A DNA stretch of 64,000 nt, from contig CAXXJE010000002.1 of assembly GCA_963675055.2 (NCBI GenBank), forward strand, positions 2,666,001 to 2,730,000, in the 5' to 3' direction. Shown here in pieces: positions 9,372-17,939 of the stretch (positions within the stretch are counted from its first letter, which is position 1; each line of letters starts with the position of its first letter). The translations under genes and the position numbers were made by a program. The notes under the pieces were generated by a model. The model saw only the letters and a program-made list of their open reading frames with translations. It was not told the origin of the DNA and did no database searches. The stretch is from PGYT01 sp963675055. GTDB taxonomy: Bacteria; Bacteroidota; Ignavibacteria; Ignavibacteriales; Melioribacteraceae.

Positions 9372-9680
9372 ATGTTTGCAGTTGTTGATATTGCAGGACA
9401 ACAGTTCAACGTGGAAGTAAATTCCAAGTATTATGTCCCGAAACTTGACGTTGAAGTTGAAAAAGAAATTAAATTTGATAAAGTTTTACTGCTTAATGAC
9501 GGGAAAAAGACACAGATTGGAACACCTAATCTGGACGGCGTTTCCGTAACGGCCAAGGTTATTGAACACTTGAAAGATGAGAAAGTAATTGTTTTCAAGA
9601 AGAAAAGAAGAAAATCCTACAAGGTTAAAAACGGTCACAGGCAGCAGTTAACAAGAATTGAAGTAACAAAAATTGGATAA
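9372..9680 (+). CDS. rplU: 50S ribosomal protein L21
   Basis: L21 binds 23S rRNA near L20. The 102-residue protein starts MFAVVDIAGQQFNV and carries the family's KVIEHLKDEKVIVFKKKRRK and the C-terminal GHRQQLTRIEV block. The ATG at 9372 is chosen over a TTG one codon upstream because GGAGG at 9362-9366 is ideally spaced to it. rpmA follows 14 bases later, the standard order. Confidence 0.96.
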   Translation: MFAVVDIAGQQFNVEVNSKYYVPKLDVEVEKEIKFDKVLLLNDGKKTQIGTPNLDGVSVTAKVIEHLKDEKVIVFKKKRRKSYKVKNGHRQQLTRIEVTKIG

Positions 9681-9694
9681 AACCGAGGTAAGCT

Positions 9695-9955
9695 ATGGCT
9701 CATAAAAAAGGACAGGGTTCATCGAGGAACGGGCGCGATTCTAATCCGCAGTATCTTGGTGTTAAAAGATATGGTGGAGAAAATGTTCTGGCAGGAACAA
9801 TTATTGTACGTCAGCGTGGAACTAAATTTCATCCCGGACAGAACGTTAAGAAAGCCGGAGACGATACACTGTTTGCCGCTATCGATGGAAAGGTTAAATT
9901 TGAAACAAAACGTGGTAACAGAAAGTACGTAAGTGTTTACACTGCTACTGCATAA
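9695..9955 (+). CDS. rpmA: 50S ribosomal protein L27
   Basis: Small basic ribosomal protein (86 residues) whose N-terminus reaches the peptidyl-transferase centre. The MAHKKGQGSSRNGRDSNPQ start is the bacterial L27 signature, without the N-terminal extension that Firmicutes and relatives cleave off. GTIIVRQRGTKFHPGQNV and the DDTLFAAIDGKVKF segment complete the family match. Confidence 0.97.
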   Translation: MAHKKGQGSSRNGRDSNPQYLGVKRYGGENVLAGTIIVRQRGTKFHPGQNVKKAGDDTLFAAIDGKVKFETKRGNRKYVSVYTATA

Positions 9956-9978
9956 TTATTTTTCTTTTGCCGAATTTA

Positions 9979-10010
9979 AAAACCCTTCGATTTCGAAGGG
10001 TTTTTTTTGT
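9979..10010 (+). terminator. Rho-independent terminator after rpmA
   Basis: Stem AACCCTTCGA / TCGAAGGGTT with a two-base loop, followed by a run of eight or more T. It lies between rpmA and the convergent mdh gene and its A-rich left side lets it also act on the minus strand. Confidence 0.9.
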
Positions 10011-10037
10011 TTAAATATATTTTTATGAAAAAGGAAA

Positions 10038-11003
10038 TTAAAAACCCAGTCTATCCATATCGGAAACAAGATTTTTAACTGCATTGAGCGAATTATCCAG
10101 CGCGGATTGTTCTTCCTCGTTAAGCGATACTTCAATAATCCTCTCAACTCCGTTTTCGCCCAGAATAGCGGGTACTCCAACATAATATCCGTCGGTACTG
10201 TATTGACCTTCTAGATACGCACATGTCGGAAGCAATCTTTTTTCATTTTTAACTATTGCCTCAGCCATGGAAACTGCTGCTGAAGCCGGGGAATAGAAGG
10301 CTGAACCGGTTTTGAGAAGTTTAACTACTTCGCCGCCGGCCATTTTTGTTCGTTTGACCATTTCGTCCATTACTTCTTTTGCTTTTACTGCGTCACCATA
10401 TTTGCGTTCCAGCATTTCCATCACCGGAACACCGTTTACATTCGCGTAGCGTACCAGTGGAACCATTGTATCGCCATGTCCGCCGAGAACCATAGCATTA
10501 ACATCTCTAACTGATACATCAAGTTCCCATGCAATAAATGTGGAGAATCGTGATGAATCGAGAACACCAGCTTGTCCCATCACTTTGCTGTGAGGTAAGC
10601 CGGAAACTTTTTGGAATAGGGTAACCATTGCATCAAGAGGATTGGAAATAATGATTACAATTGCATCCGGAGCATTATCTCTAACTCCTTCCGCAACCTG
10701 TTTCATTATTTTTGCATTTGTTGTTAATAGATCATCGCGGCTCATACCCGGTTTTCTGGGGAGCCCGGCTGTAATAATTACTATATCCGCACCTGCAATA
10801 TCCTTGTAATCATTAGTTCCACCCAGACTCACATCAAACCCGTCGATTCTTGAAGCCTCAGATATATCGAGCGTCTTACCCTGGGGCATATCTTCAACTA
10901 TATCAAAAAGAACTACATCACCTAGTTCTTTAAGAGCTATTAGCTGAGCCAGCACGCCGCCGATTTGACCGCCACCGATTAAAGCTATTTTTTTACGACT
11001 CAT
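10038..11003 (-). CDS. mdh: Malate dehydrogenase
   Basis: NAD-dependent malate/oxaloacetate interconversion in the TCA cycle. 321 residues of the LDH-like MDH type: Rossmann motif GGGQIGGVLAQLIAL, nucleotide-specificity acidic residue in LFDIVEDMPQG, mobile loop with substrate arginines in GLPRKPGMSRDDLL, ISNPLDAM, and the catalytic His in VLGGHGDTMVPL. The R in RKPGMSR rather than QKPGETR separates it from the lactate dehydrogenase at 23.9 kb. It is transcribed alone, convergent to rpmA. Confidence 0.95.
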   Translation of the reverse strand: MSRKKIALIGGGQIGGVLAQLIALKELGDVVLFDIVEDMPQGKTLDISEASRIDGFDVSLGGTNDYKDIAGADIVIITAGLPRKPGMSRDDLLTTNAKIMKQVAEGVRDNAPDAIVIIISNPLDAMVTLFQKVSGLPHSKVMGQAGVLDSSRFSTFIAWELDVSVRDVNAMVLGGHGDTMVPLVRYANVNGVPVMEMLERKYGDAVKAKEVMDEMVKRTKMAGGEVVKLLKTGSAFYSPASAAVSMAEAIVKNEKRLLPTCAYLEGQYSTDGYYVGVPAILGENGVERIIEVSLNEEEQSALDNSLNAVKNLVSDMDRLGF

Positions 11004-11077
11004 AATTATTCCTTGGTTTTAATTATAAATATTAATTCATCGGGAACGAGTATGTCTCCCGGAAATTTATTTAACTA

Positions 11078-11491
11078 TTATTTTAAGTTCAAAATAAGGG
11101 TTACTTCGGTACCTGTTGGAGTGAAATTAAACTTTAAATCCTTCAGGAATGATTTCATGATATGGATGCCTCTACCATGATCTTTGAGAATATTTTCCGG
11201 AGCAGTGGGATCCGGGACTTCTTCCAGCTTAAATCCCTCACCCTGATCCTTAAATACTATTGAGATTGTTTTATCATCGTAAGCGATTGTGACTTCCAGG
11301 TTCTTGGACCTGTCCGAACCATTGCCATGTACAATGCTGTTTGAAGCGGCTTCAGCAACAGATAGAGCAAGGTTATTGTACTTCTCCTCATCCAGCTCAG
11401 CTTTTTCTGCAATTTCCAATACAAATTCTTCAATTTCAGGTAATAGTTCGGGATCGCTCGGAAAGACTTTTTTATATGTATTTAAACTCAA
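11078..11491 (-). CDS. RsbW-like ATP-binding anti-sigma/serine kinase
   Basis: A 137-residue single-domain GHKL ATPase of the anti-sigma-factor (HATPase_c_2) type. The N box AEAASNSIVHGNG, G1 box DQGEGF and the GRGIHIMKSF lid are visible, with no other domain attached. Proteins of this type bind a sigma factor or phosphorylate an STAS antagonist in partner-switching systems; no partner gene is adjacent. The start ATG sits at 11489-11491. Function assignment rests on family resemblance alone. Confidence 0.8.
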   Translation of the reverse strand: MSLNTYKKVFPSDPELLPEIEEFVLEIAEKAELDEEKYNNLALSVAEAASNSIVHGNGSDRSKNLEVTIAYDDKTISIVFKDQGEGFKLEEVPDPTAPENILKDHGRGIHIMKSFLKDLKFNFTPTGTEVTLILNLK

Positions 11492-11599
11492 AAAATGCTC
11501 CGGTTTAGAAACAGATTATAATTTTATTGCTATAATAAAAAATAGCTATTACTTCTAAAAGAATGCAAGTGAATAATTATGTTTATTAATAGAATTACT

Positions 11600-13507
11600 T
11601 TATAAATTCCAGTCAATATCAATGAACAAATTAGCCAATTCACTGTTGTTGTCGGATTCTGTAGTTATGAATTCATACCAGCCCCTGCATTTGATTCTAA
11701 CAGCCTGCTGTGCTTTGTACTCGATTACAGAAGTCGGACCAATACTTTTATATTCCGTATCCGGTAATTTATTTGAATAACTATCAAATTTGAATGTACT
11801 TAGTTGAAAAAATCTTATACCTGCACTTAATATAAACTTCTTAAACCTGTACTCAATTTGAGGCTCGATAAAAATTTCCCTCAGATATCTAACCGGCTTT
11901 CCTTTGAAATCATCCCATACAAAATCGCCCTGCTCGGAAAGTTTTATATATCCTTGTGCGGTAATTGAAATTTTTCTGTCAAGCTTTAACCGTGAAGAAT
12001 CCTTAAATGCGAATTGTCTGAATGCGAAACTCTTAAAATTCGGATTGAGATCTTCGAATTCATATACAGTATAGTTTGCAGATACTTCAAAATCATTTCT
12101 GGAAGATATTACCGAGCCTTTGTAATACCCGCCGCTGGAAAGTTTGAGAGTACGTCGCGTGTTATTATTTGAGCTGCGTTCTGAAAATATGTAAACAATC
12201 TTATTCAGACTTGCTTCGAGATTAGTGTGTAATGTAAAAAACGGAGATAACTTCCGGGTATAATTAAATCCGAGCATAGACAGGAGCTCATCACGGTCAT
12301 CATAATTGGTTTCGCTTTGAGTATTGTAAGCAAGTTTTCTATGAAAAAGACTCAGTGTGAGAAAATCGTTATCGCTAATCCTGTAGTTCAATGATCCTGT
12401 AATAGTAGTCTGCTGCGATTTATTATTTTTCTGCGCTTCAGACTCCTGACGCTTTTCAAAACTTATTTCGCTGGCACCATCAAAATATTTAGCGTTATGT
12501 TTTTCCTCTCGTTCCGAGAAAATCACTCTCAATAATGTGCCCAGATTATCTGTATTATAAGAGAACGCTGATGAAAAATCGAGTCTGAACTCATCGATTT
12601 TCGTATCGAATACGGAAGAGCTGATCAACTCAGTACTTTTATATTTGGTGTTCCGGTCAATTTCCCGCCATCCCGCACGAGCCTCAATATTAAAAGCATA
12701 AGGAGAATTGTCAGGGAAGTAATTAATAGCATCACGAACGTAATATCTTTTCTCGGTTCTGCCCTGGATGTTTTTGGTGATATTATAGGAAGCTTTTGTA
12801 ATTGAATCTGTTTCAAAGTAGAAATCTTTTCTTTTCTCGGAATAGAATCCGTCAATCGTGTTTGACAGATCATTCTCCAGCACATTTTTTAGACTAACAT
12901 TAAACTGGTGGTCGCTGTTCTTACGTGGATTTATATCTTCGTCTTTGTAGTTTAGTTCCGAATCCAATGTGAAATCGCTGAACGACAAACCTTTTAGTGA
13001 TGCATTGGCTCCGTAAACAGTTCCTCTATCGTACATTCCAACCTGAGTATTGCCTGTATATCCTACAAACGGAGTTATATTTATATTCTCTAAGGGACGT
13101 ACATTCGAATAAAACGTTGTGCTAACAGTTGAAGATTTGTTTATAGCCAGACTCCTGTCGTCCGCGAAATTACTTCGTTTGAAACTTACGCCGGTTTCCA
13201 GCCAGTCCCTGAACCTGTAAGAACCGATCATTGCCAGATACTCTTCATCACGTATGTTTGTTGAATTTCCTCTTACTACAGTTGAATTGAACTGCTGATT
13301 TAGTCCGATAAAGAATTTATCCAGATGTAATCCATACGATAGGGATGTCAGTAAATTATGAGTGTGAAGCTGCTTCTCATATGTTGTACGAACATTATTG
13401 TTATTATAATAATGTTCTGAATATATAAGACTATCGTTGGCAAATTGTCCGAAGGACTTACCGAAGGCAGTCAGGGCTAACAATATGAATAGTGTTTTTT
13501 TAAGCAA
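11600..13507 (-). CDS. Predicted outer-membrane beta-barrel protein
   Basis: About 635 residues when started at the TTG at 13505-13507, which gives a good signal peptide (MLKKTLFILLALTAFGKSFGQ, cleaved after the Q region) and lies 14 bases after the upstream stop; a longer in-frame opening to 13591 would lack that signal at its N-terminus and overlap the FN3 gene. The mature part is rich in alternating polar/hydrophobic strands with many aromatic residues, e.g. RDWLETGVSFKRSNF and SLNYRISDNDFLTLSLFHR, and ends in a strand terminating in WNL, as barrel proteins often do. No plug or enzyme motif was recognised. It forms a two-gene unit with the FN3 lipoprotein. Confidence 0.7.
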   Translation of the reverse strand: MLKKTLFILLALTAFGKSFGQFANDSLIYSEHYYNNNNVRTTYEKQLHTHNLLTSLSYGLHLDKFFIGLNQQFNSTVVRGNSTNIRDEEYLAMIGSYRFRDWLETGVSFKRSNFADDRSLAINKSSTVSTTFYSNVRPLENINITPFVGYTGNTQVGMYDRGTVYGANASLKGLSFSDFTLDSELNYKDEDINPRKNSDHQFNVSLKNVLENDLSNTIDGFYSEKRKDFYFETDSITKASYNITKNIQGRTEKRYYVRDAINYFPDNSPYAFNIEARAGWREIDRNTKYKSTELISSSVFDTKIDEFRLDFSSAFSYNTDNLGTLLRVIFSEREEKHNAKYFDGASEISFEKRQESEAQKNNKSQQTTITGSLNYRISDNDFLTLSLFHRKLAYNTQSETNYDDRDELLSMLGFNYTRKLSPFFTLHTNLEASLNKIVYIFSERSSNNNTRRTLKLSSGGYYKGSVISSRNDFEVSANYTVYEFEDLNPNFKSFAFRQFAFKDSSRLKLDRKISITAQGYIKLSEQGDFVWDDFKGKPVRYLREIFIEPQIEYRFKKFILSAGIRFFQLSTFKFDSYSNKLPDTEYKSIGPTSVIEYKAQQAVRIKCRGWYEFITTESDNNSELANLFIDIDWNL

Positions 13508-13520
13508 ACAATATTCCGTT

Positions 13521-14498
13521 TTATGGTTCGATAGTAAAACTATACAAATCCGAAAAACTATTAGGATCGCTATTATCGGGTGAATAAGCAATTACACGCC
13601 AGTAATATTTTTTATAGTATTCATAAGAATACCAATCAACAGATATGCTAATATTGTTTTTAATTTCGGAAATTGAAAATGTTTTTTCGTACACAACATT
13701 AAACAATGGATTCTGCTGAACTACAAGTTTATATGTGGCCGGCTGGGAAACGGATTGAAATTGAATCTGATTCGGTATGTTGATTATACTTTCGTTTGCA
13801 GGAAATAACAATTTCGGCCTGTCAAGAATTATATCTGATACGACCGAAGAAAACTGGCTCGTTAGTTCGCCTTTATCAATAGTAGTTATACTATAGAAAT
13901 ATTCGGACAACAGTTCAAGCTCGGTAGTATCTGTAAACGAGTTTAATGTAGTGAATGCCAGTGCATCGGAAGAATCCGAATCGAATTCATCAGATTTACT
14001 GCGATATATTTTGTAACCTTTTATATCATTGTCAACAGGAGGGTGCCATGTTAATGTTATAGACAAAGTGTCATACCAGTTTTGTGCATGAATCGTTAGC
14101 CTGTTGGGTGAGTATGGGGTATACTTGTTAAGAGGTGTTGCGAAAACTGTTTTGGAAAATTCACTCTTGTTATTGAATATATCAACAGCAGTTATCTTGA
14201 AATAGTAAGTTGAGTCGTACTCAAGATCTGATACAGTGTAGTAGTCGTTGGCAGTAAACCCGATTTTGTCCATACCTGAAGTGTCATTTACCGATTTGTA
14301 TATATTATATCCGTCAATACCTGCTTCATTATTTGCGGTCCATTCGATTCCGATTTCTCCATCAGCGGCATAATAGACTGATAGTCCCGTCGGAGCAGTC
14401 GGTGGAACTCCGTCATCTAACGGTTCAGTTGTTGTCTCTCTTACACAACTTGTGATAACTATAGCGGCTACAGTTATGATGCTTATTAATTTTAACAT
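13521..14498 (-). CDS. Fibronectin type III domain lipoprotein
   Basis: Surface or periplasmic lipoprotein of 325 residues. Signal: MLKLISIITVAAIVITSCVR with lipidated C17 in ITSC. Two FN3 repeats follow, about residues 30-125 (PTGLSVYYAADGEIGIEWTA to DLEYDSTYYFKITAVD) and 130-220 (SPNRLTIHAQNWYDTLSITL onward to LSEYFYSITTID), then a third beta domain in which YEYYKKYYWRVIAYSPDN is typical of a terminal FN3-like strand. It is upstream of, and probably co-transcribed with, the barrel protein. No enzymatic motif. Confidence 0.85.
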   Translation of the reverse strand: MLKLISIITVAAIVITSCVRETTTEPLDDGVPPTAPTGLSVYYAADGEIGIEWTANNEAGIDGYNIYKSVNDTSGMDKIGFTANDYYTVSDLEYDSTYYFKITAVDIFNNKSEFSKTVFATPLNKYTPYSPNRLTIHAQNWYDTLSITLTWHPPVDNDIKGYKIYRSKSDEFDSDSSDALAFTTLNSFTDTTELELLSEYFYSITTIDKGELTSQFSSVVSDIILDRPKLLFPANESIINIPNQIQFQSVSQPATYKLVVQQNPLFNVVYEKTFSISEIKNNISISVDWYSYEYYKKYYWRVIAYSPDNSDPNSFSDLYSFTIEP

Positions 14499-14585
14499 TG
14501 TTAAATGCTGGAGATAAATTGAATTAGAACATATGAAAAATAACAGGAATTTTTAAGTCAATTTCCGGGAAGGTTTTATGATACA

Positions 14586-15644
14586 TCAGGTACGGATGAT
14601 TTTGTAGTTTTTATATCCGAAATAAAACTCTTTTGCTGCTGTTTTAATTACAGTTGCAGCCGGAATTGCTATAAGCATTCCGAGAATTCCTAATATCTGG
14701 CTTCCCATTAATATTAGAAGAATTATCATCAAAGGATGTATATCAGTACTTTTTGAAAAAATATTCGGCTGAATGTATCCGTTATCAAGTGTGTAGATAA
14801 TAAGAAACATTATAACGATTTCCGGCAGACTTGATAAATCACCGAACTGGATGACCGAGATTATGATAGCGGGCAGCCCGCCGATTACCGGTCCGAAATA
14901 TGGAATTAGGTGTCCTACGCCGGCTATGAAGCCGATTGTGACGGAGTTTTGAATTCCGAGTATTGTAAGTCCTATTGCAGCCATGAATCCGACCATGAAA
15001 GCATCGAAGATCCACCCACGAACAAATCTACCTAATTGAACACTGATCTGGGTAATGACATAGTAGGAAAACTCAAAATACTTGTTTGGAACAATATTGA
15101 TAATCCCGTTAACGATCTTGGTGTTATCTTTCAGAATAAAAAAGGTCATAAACGGGACTATAATTGCGATGGCAAGTACAGAAACAATACTTGATACTAT
15201 ATTGCTAATGTTGTTAACAGATTCGAACAGTAGGCCTGAGAATAATTCTTCCAGTTTAGCAGCAAATTCCGTCGATTGCATGAATGGGATATACTCTTTT
15301 ACAGCTTCTTCAACCTGGAGCATAAGAGTGCTGATCTTTTCCTGGCTCAGAGTGTTTGTAAGTGCATTTATCTGATTTATAATTTTCGGTATCAGTACAT
15401 TCAAACCGAATATTATAACTACTCCCGTGATTGCAAAGACCAGCAGGACCGAGATAATTCTTTTTATTCCCCGGTTTTCAATAATTTGAACAAGGGGATG
15501 CAGAATCATAGCAAGGAAAATGGATATAATCAGAAGAATGATTATATCAAGAAAGAGGTATGAAAAATAGATCAGGGCCGATATAACTGTGGCTGCTGAA
15601 ACGATCTTGTAAATTGATTTCAGTGTTTTTTCTGAAATTGCCAT
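14586..15644 (-). CDS. AI-2E family transporter (PerM-like permease)
   Basis: Polytopic membrane protein of about 352 residues with the AI-2E/UPF0118 layout: an N-terminal helical hairpin, a large amphipathic middle region, then membrane helices with GVGHLIPYFGPVIGGLPAII and the C-terminal YIQPNIFSKSTDIHPLMII signature. The ATG at 15642-15644 is preferred, preceded by an AAGGG, over a TTG eight codons upstream. Family members move autoinducer, sodium/proton or other solutes; the substrate here is unknown. It diverges from pta across a 196-base gap. Confidence 0.88.
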   Translation of the reverse strand: MAISEKTLKSIYKIVSAATVISALIYFSYLFLDIIILLIISIFLAMILHPLVQIIENRGIKRIISVLLVFAITGVVIIFGLNVLIPKIINQINALTNTLSQEKISTLMLQVEEAVKEYIPFMQSTEFAAKLEELFSGLLFESVNNISNIVSSIVSVLAIAIIVPFMTFFILKDNTKIVNGIINIVPNKYFEFSYYVITQISVQLGRFVRGWIFDAFMVGFMAAIGLTILGIQNSVTIGFIAGVGHLIPYFGPVIGGLPAIIISVIQFGDLSSLPEIVIMFLIIYTLDNGYIQPNIFSKSTDIHPLMIILLILMGSQILGILGMLIAIPAATVIKTAAKEFYFGYKNYKIIRT

Positions 15645-15840
15645 AACACCCTTATTATTTTCTGTCAATATAAGTCAATTTCGATTATTAATAAATAATA
15701 TAATAATTGATTGACTGAGAATCCTGCCGATAGGTTGGGAAATTGCATAAAATCTTTCAATTATGACACAGCTCCTAGGATTTCGATTTCGGAAATTATA
15801 TTTTTCATACACATAAATTTTAAAATATACAGGTTGTAAG

Positions 15841-16824
15841 ATGGCTGAATTAGAATTATTAAAACAAATCCGTAAGAATGCTGCGGATAGAAAAAAAACT
15901 GTTGTACTGCCGGAATCGCATGACGAAAGAGTACTGAAGGCTGCAGAAGTTCTTACAAAAGAAGGAATTGCGAATGTAATTACACTCGGCAATGAGGAAA
16001 AAATTCGTGAAGATGCGCAAAAAGCCGGTGTTGATTTAACAGGTATAAGATTGATTGATCATACCAAATCCGAGATGCTAAGCGACTTCGCTAATGTATT
16101 TTTTAATCTTAGAAAGCATAAGGGAATTACGATTGAGCAGGCACGTGAGACACTTCAGAGTGATTTGTTTTTCGGTGCTATGCTGGTTCGTGAAGGCATG
16201 GCAGACGGATTTGTAGCAGGTTCAACGGCATCCACAGGAGATGTTCTTCGCGCGGCAATACAGTGCGTCGGAATGCCTGAAGGGATTTCTATTGTCTCCA
16301 GTTTCTTCCTGATGATGTTCCCGGAAAACAATTATAGTTTTGCAGATTGCGCGGTAGTTCCTAATCCGGATGCCGCACAGCTGGCAGATATTGCGATTTC
16401 CACGGCAGATAATCATAAGAAATTGACAGGTGAAAAGGCTTATGTTGCAATGTTATCGTTTTCAACCAAGGGAAGCGCCAAACATGAACTGATCGATAAA
16501 GTTATTGAAGCCGCAAAAATTGTTAAAGAGAAAAGACCTGATATTGATGTTGATGGAGAATTACAATTTGATGCGGCCATAATCGATTCTATAGGAAAGA
16601 AGAAAGCTCCTGAGAGTGAAGTTGCCGGACGGGCTAATGTACTTGTATTCCCTGATCTGAATGCCGGAAATATCGGTTATAAGATTGCCCAGAGACTTGG
16701 CGGCGCGGAAGCTGTTGGCCCGGTTGTGCAGGGACTTAAAAAACCATTGTTCGATCTTAGTCGCGGCTGCAGTGTTGATGATATCGTAAATACATCTGCT
16801 ATTTCATGCCTCATGGCTGACTAA
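15841..16824 (+). CDS. pta: Phosphate acetyltransferase
   Basis: Converts acetyl-CoA and phosphate to acetyl phosphate. 327 residues, the short Pta form without the N-terminal DRTGG domains. Family marks are RKTVVLPESHDERVLKAAE, FFGAMLVREGMADGFVAGS, CAVVPNPDAAQLADIAI, MLSFSTKGSA and FPDLNAGNIGYKIAQRLGG. Acetate kinase is not in the window. The start ATG at 15841 has no clear Shine-Dalgarno. Confidence 0.95.
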   Translation: MAELELLKQIRKNAADRKKTVVLPESHDERVLKAAEVLTKEGIANVITLGNEEKIREDAQKAGVDLTGIRLIDHTKSEMLSDFANVFFNLRKHKGITIEQARETLQSDLFFGAMLVREGMADGFVAGSTASTGDVLRAAIQCVGMPEGISIVSSFFLMMFPENNYSFADCAVVPNPDAAQLADIAISTADNHKKLTGEKAYVAMLSFSTKGSAKHELIDKVIEAAKIVKEKRPDIDVDGELQFDAAIIDSIGKKKAPESEVAGRANVLVFPDLNAGNIGYKIAQRLGGAEAVGPVVQGLKKPLFDLSRGCSVDDIVNTSAISCLMAD

Positions 16825-16836
16825 AGATTCATTTTT

Positions 16837-16863
16837 AACCCGGCTACAATGCCGGGTTTTTTA
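16837..16863 (+). terminator. Rho-independent terminator after pta
   Basis: Perfect 8-bp stem AACCCGGC / GCCGGGTT, loop TACAAT, followed by a T run, 13 bases after the pta stop. Confidence 0.9.
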
Positions 16864-16913
16864 TTTGAACTAATAATACAATATGTCTGTTTCAAAAATA
16901 AAAAGAGTGTACC

Positions 16914-17468
16914 ATGAAAAAGACAATTATCTTTACAATACTTTTATTCTCAGCTATAATACTTGCTGGTGATATGAATGATAGAATATCCGATCTATCG
17001 TTAGCCGACAATACCGGAAAGCAGATTGATCTCGCGGATTATAATGGAAAAGTTCTATTGATAGTCAATGTTGCCAGCAAGTGCGGTTACACTTCTCAAT
17101 ACGCCGGACTCGAAAAAATTTATAAAGAGTATCAAAGAAATGGATTTGAGATACTTGCTTTTCCATGCAACGACTTCGGCGGGCAGGAGCCGGGTACGAA
17201 TGAGGAAATTCAAGAATTCTGTTCCGGAAATTTCGGAGTGACATTCAAATTGTTCGACAAAATTAAAGTGCTTGGTGATAATCGTTCACCGTTGTATGAC
17301 CGGCTTATCAACAATCCCAACACAGAGCAGGGCGATGTGAAATGGAATTTTGAAAAATTTCTTGTCGATAAAAATGGTAAAATTGTAAAAAGATTCAGAA
17401 GCAATGTAACTCCGGAAAGTAAAGAGATTACCGACGCAATTGAAGCCGAGCTTGCCAAAAAATCCTGA
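16914..17468 (+). CDS. Glutathione peroxidase family thiol peroxidase, exported
   Basis: 184 residues with an N-terminal signal peptide (MKKTIIFTILLFSAIILAG), so it probably acts in the periplasm. The peroxidatic cysteine lies in NVASKCGYTSQYAGLE, the LAFPCNDFGGQEPG segment and the VKWNFEKFLVDKNG block are family hallmarks. The residue after PCN, usually the Gln of the catalytic tetrad, is Asp here, a variant also known in bacterial members. The enzyme probably uses thioredoxin-like reductants, not glutathione. No neighbour is obviously co-transcribed. Confidence 0.9.
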   Translation: MKKTIIFTILLFSAIILAGDMNDRISDLSLADNTGKQIDLADYNGKVLLIVNVASKCGYTSQYAGLEKIYKEYQRNGFEILAFPCNDFGGQEPGTNEEIQEFCSGNFGVTFKLFDKIKVLGDNRSPLYDRLINNPNTEQGDVKWNFEKFLVDKNGKIVKRFRSNVTPESKEITDAIEAELAKKS

Positions 17469-17919
17469 TTCATTAAAAAAAAGTGAAAAAAAATTTTTAC
17501 TCTCCGAAACTTACCTAATAAGCAATAATTTAACGACTTCCTTACAAAGGGAGTCGTTAAAAACTGGTGCCTTAATTTCTAAGGTGAACGTCAATTTGGG
17601 CCTTCTTTAATAATGTCTGAAAGTGCGATTTCAGCCTATTTTGCCGGTTTTTTTAACTTGCTTTCTATTTGAAACCTTACATAATTTTCGAATGTCAATA
17701 AATTATATATATCCACTAAGGATATAGGACTAGTGATAAAGGATCTTAATTTGTATCCTACTATAAATTTTCAACACGATCTTGATCGCAAAAAAATTTT
17801 AAGCCTTCCGGAAAAACAATACGTTTTAATCGACCATCATCTATCGATTTCTTTTGAAGATAAAGAATATATTAATTCATTAAAAAACGAATTACACCAC
17901 CAACATATGGAGCAGACTT
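17469..17919 (+). promoter_or_regulatory. Long structured leader/intergenic region before gdhA
   Basis: Contains several foldable segments: a 12-bp stem TTAACGACTTCC / GGGAGTCGTTAA (17530-17541 / 17549-17560, one G-U pair), a CCTTAAtttcTAAGG hairpin just after it, and CTGAAA / TTTCAG (stem around a GTGCGA loop near 17620-17637) followed by a T7 run near 17648. The first stem may end the peroxidase transcript, but it lacks a T tract; the rest may be a leader of gdhA. I could not match it to a known riboswitch class. Confidence 0.35.
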
Positions 17920-17939
17920 ATGTCAGATTACGTAAATGA
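17733..17939 (+). CDS. Possible 68-residue leader ORF overlapping gdhA
   Basis: Opens with GTG at 17733, 9 bases after an AAGGA, and runs 20 bases into gdhA. The product (MIKDLNLYPTINFQHDLDRK at the start, two His pairs later) has no recognised domain. Overlap with the gdhA start could couple translation, but the codon composition of this stretch gives no clear support and it may be a chance opening. Confidence 0.25.
   Translation: MIKDLNLYPTINFQHDLDRKKILSLPEKQYVLIDHHLSISFEDKEYINSLKNELHHQHMEQTYVRLRK

Noticed and set aside
12625..12885. 86-codon opening in another frame inside the barrel gene
   Set aside because: Same strand, different frame, no ribosome site, no family resemblance.
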